Shown here: positions 46,037 to 57,240 of the stretch, in pieces
Layout: each line of letters starts with the position of its first letter
Position numbering within the stretch: the stretch's first letter is position 1
Assembly: GCF_945859685.1 (NCBI RefSeq)
Contig: NC_079149.1
Span: 103,256,863-103,320,862 of the forward strand
Source: Eupeodes corollae
Lineage: Eukaryota > Arthropoda > Insecta > Diptera > Syrphidae
Reading direction: 5' to 3'
Length of the DNA: 64,000 bases
The notes under the pieces: model-generated
Told to the model about the DNA's origin: nothing
Database searches by the model: none
The model's input: the letters and a program-made list of their open reading frames with translations, nothing else
Program-made: the position numbers and the translations under genes

Positions 46037-47105
46037 AAAAGAGGGTGGGATGCGACCCACACTGATAACTTCCCATCCCGTCTGTCGATTTGTCTTGCTT
46101 AAAAGTGTGTCTATATGTACTCGTATCAATTGTTACCAAATTTATGTACTATTTTTTATGAAAAAATGGACTGTTGGATTTTTATATAAAAATAACTGAA
46201 TATCGAAAACAAAATTTTCAGTGAAATAAAATAAAAAAAGCTATTTGAGTCGAAAATCAATTTTTACCATCTTTTGTAATTTTTTTTTTATGTTTTTAAT
46301 TTTTTGTACAAAAACTGTCAATTCGATTTTTTTAAAAATTTTACTGAATGTTGAAAACAATATTTTTTATAAGATAAAATTAGTTTGAAGCCAATAGCTA
46401 CAATTTTTGAAAAGATATTTGAGTCGAAAATCAAAATTTTACTAACTTTTATACATTTTTTCTTAGGCTTTTATTTTTTCAAAAAAATGTCAATTCGATT
46501 TTTCTCAAACTTTGTCTTAATGTTGGACAATATTTCTTATAAGTAAAAATTAATAAGAAGCTATTATCTCAAATTTTTTAAATGATATTAGAGTCGAAAA
46601 TCATTTTTTACCAACTTTTGTTAATTTTTTTCGTTTTTTAATTTTTTGTAAAAAAAACTGTCAATTCGATTTTTTTCAAAATGTTACTGAATGTTGACAA
46701 CAATATTTTTTGAAAGATTAAAGTAAATTAAAGATAATATCTCAAAGTTTTGAAAAGATATTGGAGTCGAAAATCAATTTTTACCAACTTTTATTAATTT
46801 GCTATGGTAAAAAAACCACCCACCCACAACTTGAGAGCCCTTTCTGCATCTTTCTGCCTCATTATCTGTATAACAAAATTTATTTGAAATCGATATCTCT
46901 TCTGGTTCTTGAGCTATGGAGGACGAAAAAAACGTCGCGAACGTACGAACGTACGTACGCACGCACGCACAGACATCTTTCTAAAAATCTTTTATTTCGA
47001 CTCTAGGACCTTGAAACGTCGAGAAATGTAAAACTTTTCAATTTGACAAATCGGACCAATTACAATAACTTCCTATGAGAAGTTAATAAAACGTATAACA
47101 GCAAA
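46037..47105 (+). mobile_element. Family A, best-preserved copy
   Basis: Head 46037-46100: AAAGAGGGTGGGATGCGACC, CACACTGATAACTTCCCATC, CCGTCTGTCGATTTGTCT; GGGATG and CATCCC in it can pair as a 6-bp stem. Core 46247-46806: tandem units of about 172 bp. Tail 46807-47105: CAACTTGAGAGCCCTTTCTG, AAATCGATATCTCTTCTGG, a TACGTACGCACGCACGCAC alternating tract, ATTTCGACTCTAGGACCTTG, then AACTTCCTATGAGAAGTT, which can fold as a 6-bp stem and 6-base loop. Short open frames (46761-47006) lie in the tail and are not genes. There is no inverted terminal repeat and no clear target duplication; the class is open. Confidence 0.75.
46247..46806. repeat. 172-bp tandem units in the family A core
   Basis: Units start with GAGTCGAAAATCA at 46247, 46421, 46591 and 46764, steps of 174, 170 and 173 bp. 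Each continues with TTTTTACCAACTTTT, a T run, TTTTATTTTTTGTAAAAAAA, CTGTCAATTCGATTTTT, ACTGAATGTTGAAAACAATA and TTTTGAAAAGATATTT. The fourth unit is partial. Other copies of family A keep fewer or more decayed units. Confidence 0.8.
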
Positions 47106-49799
47106 ATCAATTAATACAACCTCCGATTTCCTAAAAGTTCTTTAGAGAATATTCTTGAAAACATATCCATTATTATATTTTAAAAACTGTAACAATATTG
47201 TCAGATCTGTCAACGAAAAAAGATGAGTAGAATATAGGGTTTACTAATATTGACTAGACAACTTTGAATTTAGTTTGTGAACGCACCCTTTTGCTATACT
47301 ACTCATCGAATCATGATTGTCATTGTATGGTATTTGATAATGGTGCTTACATAGTTAACCGTCAGAATTTTTAACGTCATTACCAAAAATATAACAACAT
47401 AAAACTCACTTTAAGACAATTATGTTATTATTATTAGACAGTAAAGTTACAATAAGTTCATTGGTATTGGTAAACTTAGCTTGGAACTTTAAAAATAACT
47501 ATACTGGAATGACACAGTTACTTTTACATTTTATGATAATAATCTTCGGACTGGGATCATTACTAATTATTGAAATAATTCATTGATATAGCCGTAAATG
47601 ACACATTTACTAAAGACACCACTTTAAAGCTGAAAAGAAGCTGTGTAAAAGAACGCCACTCGATGATATTTCTCATCCTCTTAACTCATTAATTGCTCTA
47701 AGAAAATCAAAAAGTTCTGGGACTAATTAAAGCTTTTGAGGATGAATATTTCAGTCTTCTAAATTATCACGAAAAGGATAATTCAGCCGGAAATCAATCG
47801 TGGACGATCCTCTTTCAGGATGCCCAACAGATCCGACTGACAAATTGGATGTTACCCAAGAGATTTAACTAGAGCGCTGGAATTGATTGAATCAGCCTCC
47901 ATATATTTACCAGATCTGACCCCAGTAGGTTTCCGAAAAATCCATCGAAATGATTTAGGTGTAAGGGCCATTACAAAAAATAACCTGAATGTCAAAATGT
48001 CAAAATCGCAATTAAGGTTCGAAATTAAGGTTCAAAAGTTAAAATTTGGTATAACCGACCACTCTGTAGGAAAACTTTTCAACTTCAGTGTATGCCTTAA
48101 GCTTGAAGAAAAGTGCTATATATTGTCGCTAGTTTTTCCTCAGTACCCTATCGTACTATGTCGGCTTTGTTTCTCTGTGTGTCAATCATTGTTATTCCCA
48201 CCTCAAAATTCGCCTTAAGTTATTTATAATTTTTGTCTTGAAACTTATGCTCTATGCTCAATGCTCATATAGGTATTTATGTAGTATAGGTACGTATGAG
48301 GAGAGTTCCGAAATAACGTGTCATATAAACAATTTCAATTATGTAATCGATCCAAACCGAAAAAGGCAGTAGCATAGACATTAGACATAGCTCATAGCTC
48401 ATAGCTCTTCAAAGCACTCAGCAGCGGCTTTTTTTGTATTCAAACAATTTTAGAAAAAAAAAAACTTGAAAAATGTGACGCGAGGAGGGCGCATAGTTAT
48501 GGTAGGTACATTTAGCGTGCCTTAATAGCTTTTTTGAAGTCGGTATTTCTAAGCTTTCATAGGGGTAAACGCTGCTGCAAAAATAAATGAAATACAAAAA
48601 ATACAAATCACAATTACAATAAGACACCATTTGGAACCTGACCGTACATTTATGGACTTTTCGACTCAGAGCTATGCACGAACATGACGTGATGTTCCTT
48701 TTTGTAATTGAACGTGTGGTCATAGAGACATTCCTGAGCTCTTTCAAAATTTGTTTTTGTTTTGTATAAAGGTTTGTTTTTTTTTCTGATGAGCGTTGGT
48801 CTTTTGTTTGTTGAACTTTTAAGATTGCATTAAATTGAAATGGAAGAAGGGTTAATTATGACTATCGTAATATTTTGAAGAGTTAACATTACGCCACCGG
48901 AAATTTTTTGCTTTGTATTAGGTCATTGGTAGGTTGAGATCGAAATGTGACGTACGTTCTGGTGTATATCATTTTTCGTTTATGTGAGAACTGTTCATGA
49001 AGTATAGAAACTTTAGACCAAGTGAGTGCTTCACGACAGAGAAATTGCAAGTCCTATACAATATTTTGTTTGTTCATTTCTAATATAGTATCAATAAATA
49101 CAAATTTTGGGAGTAGTAACCTTTTAGAAAATTGCAATCTTATTTCTGTTAATATCAACTCCCATACTTATCCTTGTTTTAGTTCTTACAAACATAGCAT
49201 CTTGTAATCTTTGCTGATCTAGGCCGCATTTCGGTAATTCCAACTTGAAGATTTCTGATCTCAAGACTAAATCCAAGTTGGTAATATTTTTGTAACAACT
49301 TTCAAACGGGACAAGTGTTAAGAAGTGTCTTATAAAGCGTCAAATGATTACAAACTATTCTCTTGACACATGGAAAGCTGCTGTCACACTAACTGTCAAA
49401 AACAACATTAATACAAACGTAAATTGGAATGGAAAAGCTGTCAATACTATAAAGCAAACTGATAACCTTTTTGATACTCTTTAAGATCTTTAGATATTTG
49501 TAATATGAGAGCTGTTATTTGAGTCTTTTAGAAACAAAATTATTCGTAGGTTATTAAATCAAGCGGATTGGCTTTGTGAACAATTAATAGACAGAAATCA
49601 ATCTCATAATATCGAGTCTTTCCCGCCTATTTATCGTAAGCAACCAAATAAATTTTATCGTAAACGACAAATAAAAAGTTTACTGCTGGTCCTTGAAACC
49701 GTAGTCAGTATTGGAAATTATTAATTATGCTTAAGTTAAGACATGACAATAGCCTGGAAGGCTCTATATGTTCCTAGCAAATTTTAATAATATTAAGTT
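47106..49799. other. AT-rich stretch, no gene seen
   Basis: No supported gene. Around 47790-47870 a + strand phrase VDDPLSGCPTDPTDKLD looks faintly like a transposase linker but has no catalytic motif. Frames at 47883-48218 and 48418-48747 have no family resemblance. Confidence 0.4.
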
Positions 49800-51870
49800 G
49801 TCTTTTTTATTGCAAATGTCGCTTCCTCCACTCCGTCTTATATAGCGACACTTTGGTCCCTCGACAGAGGACTTTACCACTTTTTAGTCCAAAGAAACAG
49901 CGGTTAGCAACAGTTATTCTGCGTTTGATCTCTGCGTCGGTGTTGTTTTCTGCGTTTACAGCGAAGCCTAGGTAGACGAAGTCCTCAAAGTTACGTCTGT
50001 TGATGGTGACGTTTTGACCAAGACGTCGGTGTTGTATGTCTTTTCTTGACGACAGCATGTACTTTGATTTGTCCTCATTAACCGTTGAACCTGTTTTTAC
50101 CGTCTTTGCCTCAATTGTCACAAACTTCCTATTGACATCACGCTTCCGATTATGTCAATGTCATCAGCATATGCTAATATTTGGACAGACCTTTGAAAGA
50201 TAGTGCCCCTAGTGTTGACATGTGAGCTTTGCACTATTCTTTAAAGCACCATGTTAAAAAAATCGCATGACAGCGCATCACCTTGTCTAAAACCGTTTTT
50301 GACATCAAAGGTTGTTTCCGACCTTTATGGAGCAGCGTGAATTCTCCATGGTCATCCTGCACAAACGGACGACTTTGGTAGATACCTTGAAATCGATGAA
50401 AAGATGGTGGGTGTCGATTGGGTGTTCTTGGGTTTTTTCCAGGATCTGCTGTAATGTGAATATTTGATCAACTGTGGACTTTCCTGGTCTAAAACCACAC
50501 TGATAAGGACCTATCAGGTTGTTGACGATGGGCTTTAGACGTTCACATATTACGTAGTAGACTGATTCCTCTATAGTTGGTGCAGTTTAGAGGGTCTCCT
50601 TTATTCAGAATCTGGCAAACAATACTGAGGTTCCATTCATCGTGCGTGCTTTCTTCCGACCATATCTTACTGATAAGTTGGTGCATGCTCCTAACCAATT
50701 TATTTCCAGAGCTCGGCATTTAAGCCATCATCTAAGTCGGGAGGATGGGATTGTTGGCTTTCGTCGTCTATGTTGAATGGATCATTCTGGCTGACTGCGG
50801 AATTTTTTGCCTGAATTTGCCTCCCGACATTCCTCATCAAACCAGAGGTTCCTTGTTGGTGGTTTCTTGAAACCCAGCACATCAGAGGCGGCTTCTCTGA
50901 TTTCATCTTGGCAATGTTGCCACTGGTTTTCGATACATTGTGTTGGCGGCAGAGAATTTCGAGAGAAGTTACTTGTAACTCGGTCGGAAAAGGATTTGGC
51001 GATCTCTGGCGATTGTAGCCGTTCGACGTTGTACCTTCTCCCAGCACCTCCCTGTTTTTCCTTGGGTCTGGAAACAGAAAATGCTACCTTGGCTAGAACG
51101 AGTTAGTGGTCCAAGTTGATGTTAGCTCCTCGGAAAGTTCGAACATCCATGATGCTGTAAGCCTGTCTGGTGTTGATCGAAATATGGTCAATCTGGTTGT
51201 CGGTAGATTGACCTGGAGAACTCCAATATCCTTTGTGGTTGTTGAGGTGTGGCAAACGTGTACTGGCTACCATGAAGTTTCACCCCGCAGCAAAATCTAT
51301 GAACCTGAAACGGTGTGGGAAGTGTTGTCGTGCAGGCTGTTTTTCCCGATTATTCCACCAAAGATGTCTTCCCTTCCTAGCTTGGCATTAAAATCGCCCA
51401 GGACAATTTTAATATCGTACGTAGGACCCTGCTCATATGTTTTGTCTAAGAGCTCGAAGAACATATCTTTGGTGCTGTCATCCTGCCCTTCTGTGTGGGC
51501 GTGCGCGTATATGAGGCTAATGTTGCCGAATTTAGCCTTGATGCGTATGGTCATGAGGCGTTCATTGTTGTACCTATAGCTCAAGACTTCTTGCCAAAGT
51601 CTGGCTCCAATGACAAAGCCGCATCCAAATAAACGCTGTCGGTTTTCGTGGTAGCAGTAACCATAGTAAATATCGCAGGCCCATCCCATAGTATTTCCTG
51701 GATGGTGGTGATGTCTGCTTTATAGCAATCTATGGCCACAGCTAATTCTTCGGCTGCACGTGGTCTGTTAAGGGAGCTAACATTCCACGTGCATATACGA
51801 AGTTCGTTTACGTTGGTTGTCAACAGTAAATCCGTCCGTATCTGAGGCTTGTTATTGCTTCGCAACTATG
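49800..51870 (-). mobile_element. RTE-clade LINE, endonuclease and reverse transcriptase, decayed
   Basis: 5' on the minus strand is an apurinic endonuclease: LRICTWNVSSLNRPRAAEEL, ADITTIQEILWDG (catalytic Glu), GCGFVIGARL, ISLIYAHAHTEGQDD and IKIVLGDFNAKLGRED (51865-51297). A linker with a few shifts follows, including PPLMCWVSRNH. The reverse transcriptase keeps LIGPYQCGFRPGKSTVDQIF, HHLFIDFK (box A shortened by a deletion), FDVKNGFRQGDALSCDFFN and ILAYADDIDIIG (YADD, about 50153-50180). Then NRRNFEDFVYLGFAVN, RRITVANRCFFGLKSGK and VSLYKT. The order and GxRQGD motif are typical of the RTE clade. Stops, frameshifts and deletions make it inactive; the C-terminal tail is missing after LYKT. 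Confidence 0.87.
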
Positions 51871-52330
51871 AGGTTTTTGCGTGAACAGGAAGTCACCCCG
51901 ACTGCACAATCCCCAACCTAAAGGTCCAGATTCTTAGTATAACTCCATGGACGGGGAGCCGGTTAAAAACGCTCCTTATATTCCTGGGCTCCGAATATGT
52001 CGTAGAAGCCCTATAAGGTGTTCTCTAAGTAGTTCAACCTTACTGGAACTGCAGATGCCACCGTTGATTTCATCTCGAGAATTCGTCCGCTACCGACTGG
52101 ACATAGGAGAGGTGCCTAAGAGGAAACACCTCTCCCCCTATCTCGTTTTCTGCCCCCCACAACTTTTCACTGGGGTTAGAACCCAATTTCCAGTTGAGGT
52201 ACTAGGCACCCGATGTTCACAACGGGAAGGTGAGAGTAGGAGTGGATATTTTTATGCTGATACATTCGTTTGCAATTTTCGAAATAAATTTTCACGATTT
52301 GTACCCTTTTTTAATTTAAGTTAGTATTAG
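51871..52330 (-). mobile_element. Possible 5' leader of the RTE element
   Basis: This GC-richer stretch (51930-52250) joins the 5' side of the endonuclease frame without a break in composition, and the AT-rich background returns after 52260. A 125-codon frame on the + strand (51947-52324) has no domain, so I take it as antisense to an RTE leader. The boundary is a guess. Confidence 0.35.
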
Positions 52331-52917
52331 TTGTTTTTCACAGTGATTTGAAGTGTACTCAATAGAGTCAATGAAACGTCAATTGTGACGCCTAATTTGA
52401 CAGTTATGGATGTCAATGTCATGTAACTCTAAAAAAAATAATCGATTTCGATTAAAAAAAAAGTTAACTTTCTCTACAAAGTTTAAAGAAAATTTGTATT
52501 CGAAATAATGGAATTAAAGAAAAAGTAGATATGATTTGATGTTGTCTGACAGATGTTTCTGGTTTGTTTGTTCTTAAAAAATTCATCTAATTCTGAGATC
52601 AGTGACTCCTTTGTTTTTTTCCAAAAACATCACTTTACTTTTAACTGATCAGCAAAAGCCGTAAGGCAAGCCTTAAAGCAACTCTTCGAACATAAAATTG
52701 ATTTTAAAAGTCTATAACTTTGATTCCCTTAATTGTCAATTTTTTTAAGCGTGTAAATGATTTCAGTACTATGTCAACAATCCCAATTCTAAGATCTTTT
52801 TTTATTTCTTAAAGAATGTTTAAGCAAGAAAATGGCACATTAAAATAGTTCTATTTACCAACTTTCTGAACCAATATATCACCTCGATCACCGACTGCAA
52901 CAGCGATGTACAAAAGA
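52331..52917. other. AT-rich spacer
   Basis: No gene was recognised. Confidence 0.45.
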
Positions 52918-52925
52918 ATTAGCTT

Positions 52926-53407
52926 CAGCGCTGCCGTTTCAAATTTTCGCTGGGGAGCATATCAAAGGTTTTAAGGGGAGTATTTCACGTTGTTAGGGAG
53001 TACGCACATAAAAACACTGAATTTTTTTTAACAATACCACTTTATTAAAACATTTATATTTGTACTGAAATTCCAGGTACATAAAACATAACAATAAATA
53101 ATTAAAACGTAAAAAAAATATTTCTTATTTACTGGCAACGGTCAGGATAGAAAAAAAAATTAATGCATTCCGACATTCAGAGCATTAAGGTTTTGTCATA
53201 CTAGATAAGATTGTTCAGAATAATTAATAACAAATAATGAAAATTTAAAATATGATAGAATAAACTTTAAAATAAAACATACATACTAAACAAAATAGAC
53301 TTCAAAATATTTTCTAGGGGAGTACATTTAAAGAGAGGGGAGTACGGGAGTACGGTGAAGGCAAGGGGAGTACGAATACTCCCTTAGTACTCATTCCGGC
53401 AGCGCTG
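52926..53407. mobile_element. Non-autonomous hAT-type element, second family, perfect 8-bp TSD
   Basis: The 482-bp segment is flanked by ATTAGCTT on both sides (52918-52925 and 53408-53415). Both ends read CAGCGCTGCCG inward (11-bp perfect inverted repeat), fitting the hAT end pattern CARNG. Near both ends GGGGAGTAC-like words are reiterated: GGGGAGCAT, GGGGAGTAT and GGGAGTACG on the left, and five GGGAGTAC words plus one inverted on the right, likely transposase-binding sites. The middle is plain AT-rich DNA without a coding frame. It is unrelated in sequence to the hAT-type element at 606. Confidence 0.85.
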
Positions 53408-53415
53408 ATTAGCTT

Positions 53416-54274
53416 CCTTATGACCTCCTGTCATCATCCATAACAATCATGATCTTTATCCACATTCCAAAAAATGTTGTTTTTACCAACATACATACAT
53501 TTGTGCCTGTTTATAAATATGTACGTTAAACCTTAAGAACAAAATATGTTCAAAAACAAAAGAACAAAAAAAAACGAAAAACTGAAACTGACTTCAGTTC
53601 CATAATCCGATCTGTAAAGTACATCGATGCAATGTGAAGAATTTCTAAAATTCAATGAGCCTATAAAAAACACAACATAAGCACAAAAACATGTTCAATA
53701 TATTTTTGTATGTTTTATTTTTCAAAAAGTTTTTTTTTCCGTATTTTGTTTTCATTTTTTTTTGTAAAATTCCTTTCCAGCTCGCATTTATACAAAATTG
53801 TGAACGCTTCATAGTCTAGAACATATTTGAAGTTTAACTCTGGATGACAGATAGGTGCTGTCAGATACTTAGTTAGTTTATAAAACTAATGGGGTTTTTC
53901 ATGGGTAAATCAATTTATGTTTGATCTAAATCTATCAAAAACCAAATTTAATCTTTTTTTGAATTATATGATGCAAAATAAATTTATTTTTTTTGCTTTA
54001 AGATCAAAACTGCAGATCTGGATTTTTTGTGAGATTTGCCCCCTTTGATTTAATACTAACACAATTATTTAAAAAAGAATGATAAGCTGTAAATTTGATA
54101 GCTTTAACGCACTCACTAACACGTATAAAAATTTGCACTTATGATTTGACCAAAAAAAAAGCAAATTTTGACAGAAATCTGAATTTACCCATGGAATATC
54201 AAATATTTGAGAGTAGACAGACTGACAGAGCCTGAATGAAAAATAAACACAATTTGCTATTCATTTTCACCACT
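53416..54274. other. AT-rich stretch, no gene seen
   Basis: No gene or repeat was recognised. Confidence 0.45.
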
Positions 54275-54277
54275 TAA

Positions 54278-54617
54278 TGGCTGAATCACAAACACACTTT
54301 ACCTTTGGTTTCACCTGACGTTTACGAATTCAGCCATAGGAATTTAATAAATGCTATCACAATGGAGCTTCGGCCTCACGTTTCGTTTGACAATCGTAAG
54401 GAAAAGAACGTAATGTGACTCCAAACGGAAGCTCTAGTTCAATTATCTGAACATGTGCTTTGTCTGACAGCTCTACAGCTGTAAAAAAAACGTCAACAAA
54501 TAAAATATTTGCACTTTGGAAGGATGAAATAATAGAAATGTCATTCAAAGCAACCTCGAAGCAGGCCCACCGTAACGCAGACGAAGCCTAAGCTGAAGCG
54601 TGTTTGTGATTCAGCCA
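54278..54617. mobile_element. Harbinger-like MITE, copy 4 (340 bp, short class)
   Basis: Left end TGGCTGAATCACAAACACA, right end on the other strand TGGCTGAATCACAAACACG followed by CTTCAGCTTAGGCTTC. Flanked by TAA on both sides (54275-54277 and 54618-54620). The interior is nearly the same as in copy 1, including GTAACGCAGACGAAGCC and the GGAGCTTCGG/GGAAGCTC pair. It encodes nothing; the minus frame at 54357-54548 lies inside it. Confidence 0.83.
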
Positions 54618-54620
54618 TAA

Positions 54621-55060
54621 ATGTCAACTGTCAAGATACATACTTATGTTAAGACAGTTGACATAGTAGTAGCAGTTAATATTCCACAAACCTAATAACT
54701 TAAGGGTACTTTTGCGCACTTTTTTACATTATAAACACGATGTTTCTTTTTGACTTTATATTTAGAGAATTTTGACGTACCAGAATTTGGAAAATAGAAT
54801 TTCGCCCTACAGAATTTTTACCGTACAGAATTTTTATCCCATAGAATTGAAATACAGAATATTCACATTCATTATTATGCCCAACTAAAATATAATTTCG
54901 ACCGTAACACAGTTTAAAATTGATAATTTGCCAGAATTAGTACGACAATTTACATAGGAACACTATTGATTGATAACTGACAGTTTTCTTAACACCCAGT
55001 TTAGACTAATTAGGTCAGTTTATATTTCTAACATTTCTGTGTTCACATAAATATAACAAA
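54621..55060. other. Spacer with short degenerate repeats
   Basis: From 54780 to 54862 the words CCAGAATTT, CTACAGAATTTTTACC, GTACAGAATTTTTATCC, CATAGAATTG and TACAGAATAT follow one another about every 15-20 bases, a degenerate minisatellite. No gene was recognised. Confidence 0.5.
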
Positions 55061-56270
55061 CGTTACTTACTTTCTGTCAATCCGACGGAGAAAATTCTCA
55101 GAAATTAAAGAAACATGAGCTGACGTAATATTAAAATCTACACTTTTGACAGTTGGCTCATCATATGTCAATTCTTGGCAGCACATAAGCCTTTGATTAT
55201 AACACCGAATCAGAGACGCAGCACGGTTGCTGCTGGTTTGTACATATATCCTTCGAACTTTGAGAGTATAGTGAAGAAGCATTCGTTGGTTGATTTTGAA
55301 ATGAGGGGCCTCTTTGGATCTTGACAATGACGACGAGGACGCGACGCGACGTCAAGAACAAAATATGAACAGAACACAATTTTTTCTTTATTTTTGATAT
55401 TTTATATATTATTTTTTTATTTTTTAAAGTTTTTTGTTATTTTTGTTCTTTTTTTATGAAAGGTTTATATTTTTATGTGAAGATGGTCGAAAAAAAGGGT
55501 GAGGGAAATCTGGAAGCGCATTCACATTGCTATCATTCCCTACTGCGCAGCTACTTTACACTACACAAGAACGAAGAAGCAGTAAGCGCGGTATCAGCAT
55601 CTGGTTTTGTTGTAAGGTATAGGTTAGGTTAGGTAGGTATAGATCTTTACCTACGTATGGAGGTATAACTCCATTGGGCGGAGTGGTGTCCACCAGAATG
55701 CGCAGCACAGTGGCAAAAGGAACTCAAGCGTCTACGTGAATTTCATCGCATTTCATATGGCCGCCAGATTGGAGATTTTTTTTTTCTTTCGTTTGGATTT
55801 TGTTGTTTTCCGCCTGCTGCCTATTGCCTGCCACTGCCATACCGCCTGCCGCGGCCAAACACACAAGCATCAGTAGAGCCAAACTCAAACCATGCGCTGA
55901 CTCTGGCTTTGGCACTGGCTAGCATGGCCTTCAGGAGGCTCAAAATATTTATTATACCCACTTAAAAAGCATTTTTTTTGCTACTGATGTTGCACTGCTG
56001 CTCTGTTAACAGCTTTGTGTGATGAGGATAGAACAGAGCGTTCATAAGACGTTTTCGGGTCGGGACTTGGGATCGGGAATGAAAGCTGGATGTGAGAGGA
56101 TTTTCAAAGAATTCCATTTGGACGAATTTGCATCAAAAATGAATACGCTGCATGTTATAAATATATCTACTACTTTATGCATAACAACAATAATATCCTT
56201 TTGACGTAGTTATGTTAAATATTTAAATATGATGGTATACGACGACGACGACGAGGCAGGCAGACAGCTA
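55061..56270. promoter_or_regulatory. Triplet- and GC-richer island, possible regulatory DNA
   Basis: GACGACGAGGACGCGACGCG is near 55327, GTTAGGTTAGGTAGG near 55623, CTGCCTATTGCCTGCC near 55810, and GACGACGACGACGAGGCAGG near 56240. A minus-strand frame at 55724-55915 has a hydrophobic run LALLMLVCLAAAGG that could look like a signal peptide, but the frame has no ATG before it and enters a K-rich run and a stop, so I do not call a gene. Like the 14.5-17 and 24-26 kb islands this could hold a promoter or untranslated exon. Confidence 0.22.
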
Positions 56271-56829
56271 CCTTTTATGTTGTGAATTTTTATTTTGTTT
56301 GTTTCATTTTAAGTGTTAAGCCTTGGTTACCTTTGCAAACAAAGAAGAAAACGATAATTTGAACATACAAAAGATCATAACGACATTTCATCAGCTTTTT
56401 TATTTAAGGATCAAACCCTTTCCCTAAATCGAGTTACTTTTATGACAAGTTAATGAAAAACATATGTTTTTTAATTTACATAAGACTTGCATCAAAATAG
56501 CTTAGCGAAATATTCTTACATTCTTGCTAACAATTCAGTAAAATAATTTTGTACTACATGTATATCACTTAGAAATTCCGACATCGATAACTGTCAAACT
56601 AGCTGTCATAAATGACGTTTGTTTGACATTTTTCAGTACACTTTAACAAATCACCGTTCAAAGACTGCAAGAACGAAGTTGAAACGTGTTTCCAAAATTT
56701 GGTCTCTGTTCCGCAAACGCATGTATCAGTTTGAAAATATCACAAAATCAATATTTTTTTTGGAAAACGTGATTAGTAAAGGAATCCTCTCAAGAAATAG
56801 ACGTTTAAAAATTGTGGATGTTCCCATTT
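56271..56829. other. AT-rich spacer
   Basis: No gene was recognised. Confidence 0.45.
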
Positions 56830-57240
56830 TTTGACTTTTCTTTCACATGACCTTTATTTCTATTCGCAGACAGCGACGAATTGTCAATTTATAATTACCC
56901 TTTTCTCCATATTATTCTCAGCAATGATCTTTCACACAAAAAAAAAAAACAAAACAAGAGTGGTATAATTTTATATTCGTTGCAGAATGGATGGTATGTG
57001 GAACGTGAATAGAGTTTGACAGTTCGTAGCAACCACACTGCAATTCGTTACTACCAAATTGTTTTTAAAAATGTTTCTTGTTTTAGAGAACAAAATGAAA
57101 ATTTTATTAACATTAGTCTCAATTGGTTTCTTATAATTTAAATGTGTTTTTGATTGGAATTGACTTTTTAAAATGTGTTAAATAACGTTTGTTCGTCCAT
57201 TTGTTCATTCGTTGTTTTTTCTCATGTGCAAGGCCCTTTA
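56830..57240. mobile_element. Family B (MITE-like), copy 2, inverted relative to copy 1
   Basis: 411 bp matching 33598-34008 in reverse orientation along the whole length: TTTCACATGACCTTTATTTC, TTCTATTCGCAGAC, AAACAAGAGTGGTA, GATGGTATGTGGAA, GTTTGACAGTTCGTAGCAAC, TCAATTGGTTTCTTATAATT and CTCATGTGCAAGGCCC. The equal length argues for a defined element. No coding capacity. Confidence 0.65.

Noticed and set aside
47883..48218. 111-codon frame on +
   Set aside because: No domain, no neighbouring gene context and no conserved motif were recognised.
51947..52324. 125-codon open frame on +
   Set aside because: It is antisense to the 5' side of the RTE relic and has no recognisable domain.
55615..55640. 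Interstitial telomere repeat (GGTTAGGTTAGG)
   Set aside because: Only two units, and the same word is explained as a LINE tail at 43374; no telomere array.
55724..55915. Possible secreted protein start with a hydrophobic run on the minus strand
   Set aside because: No ATG opens the frame before the hydrophobic run, a stop lies just upstream, and the sequence after it is K-rich and ends at a stop; no donor site could be fixed with confidence.
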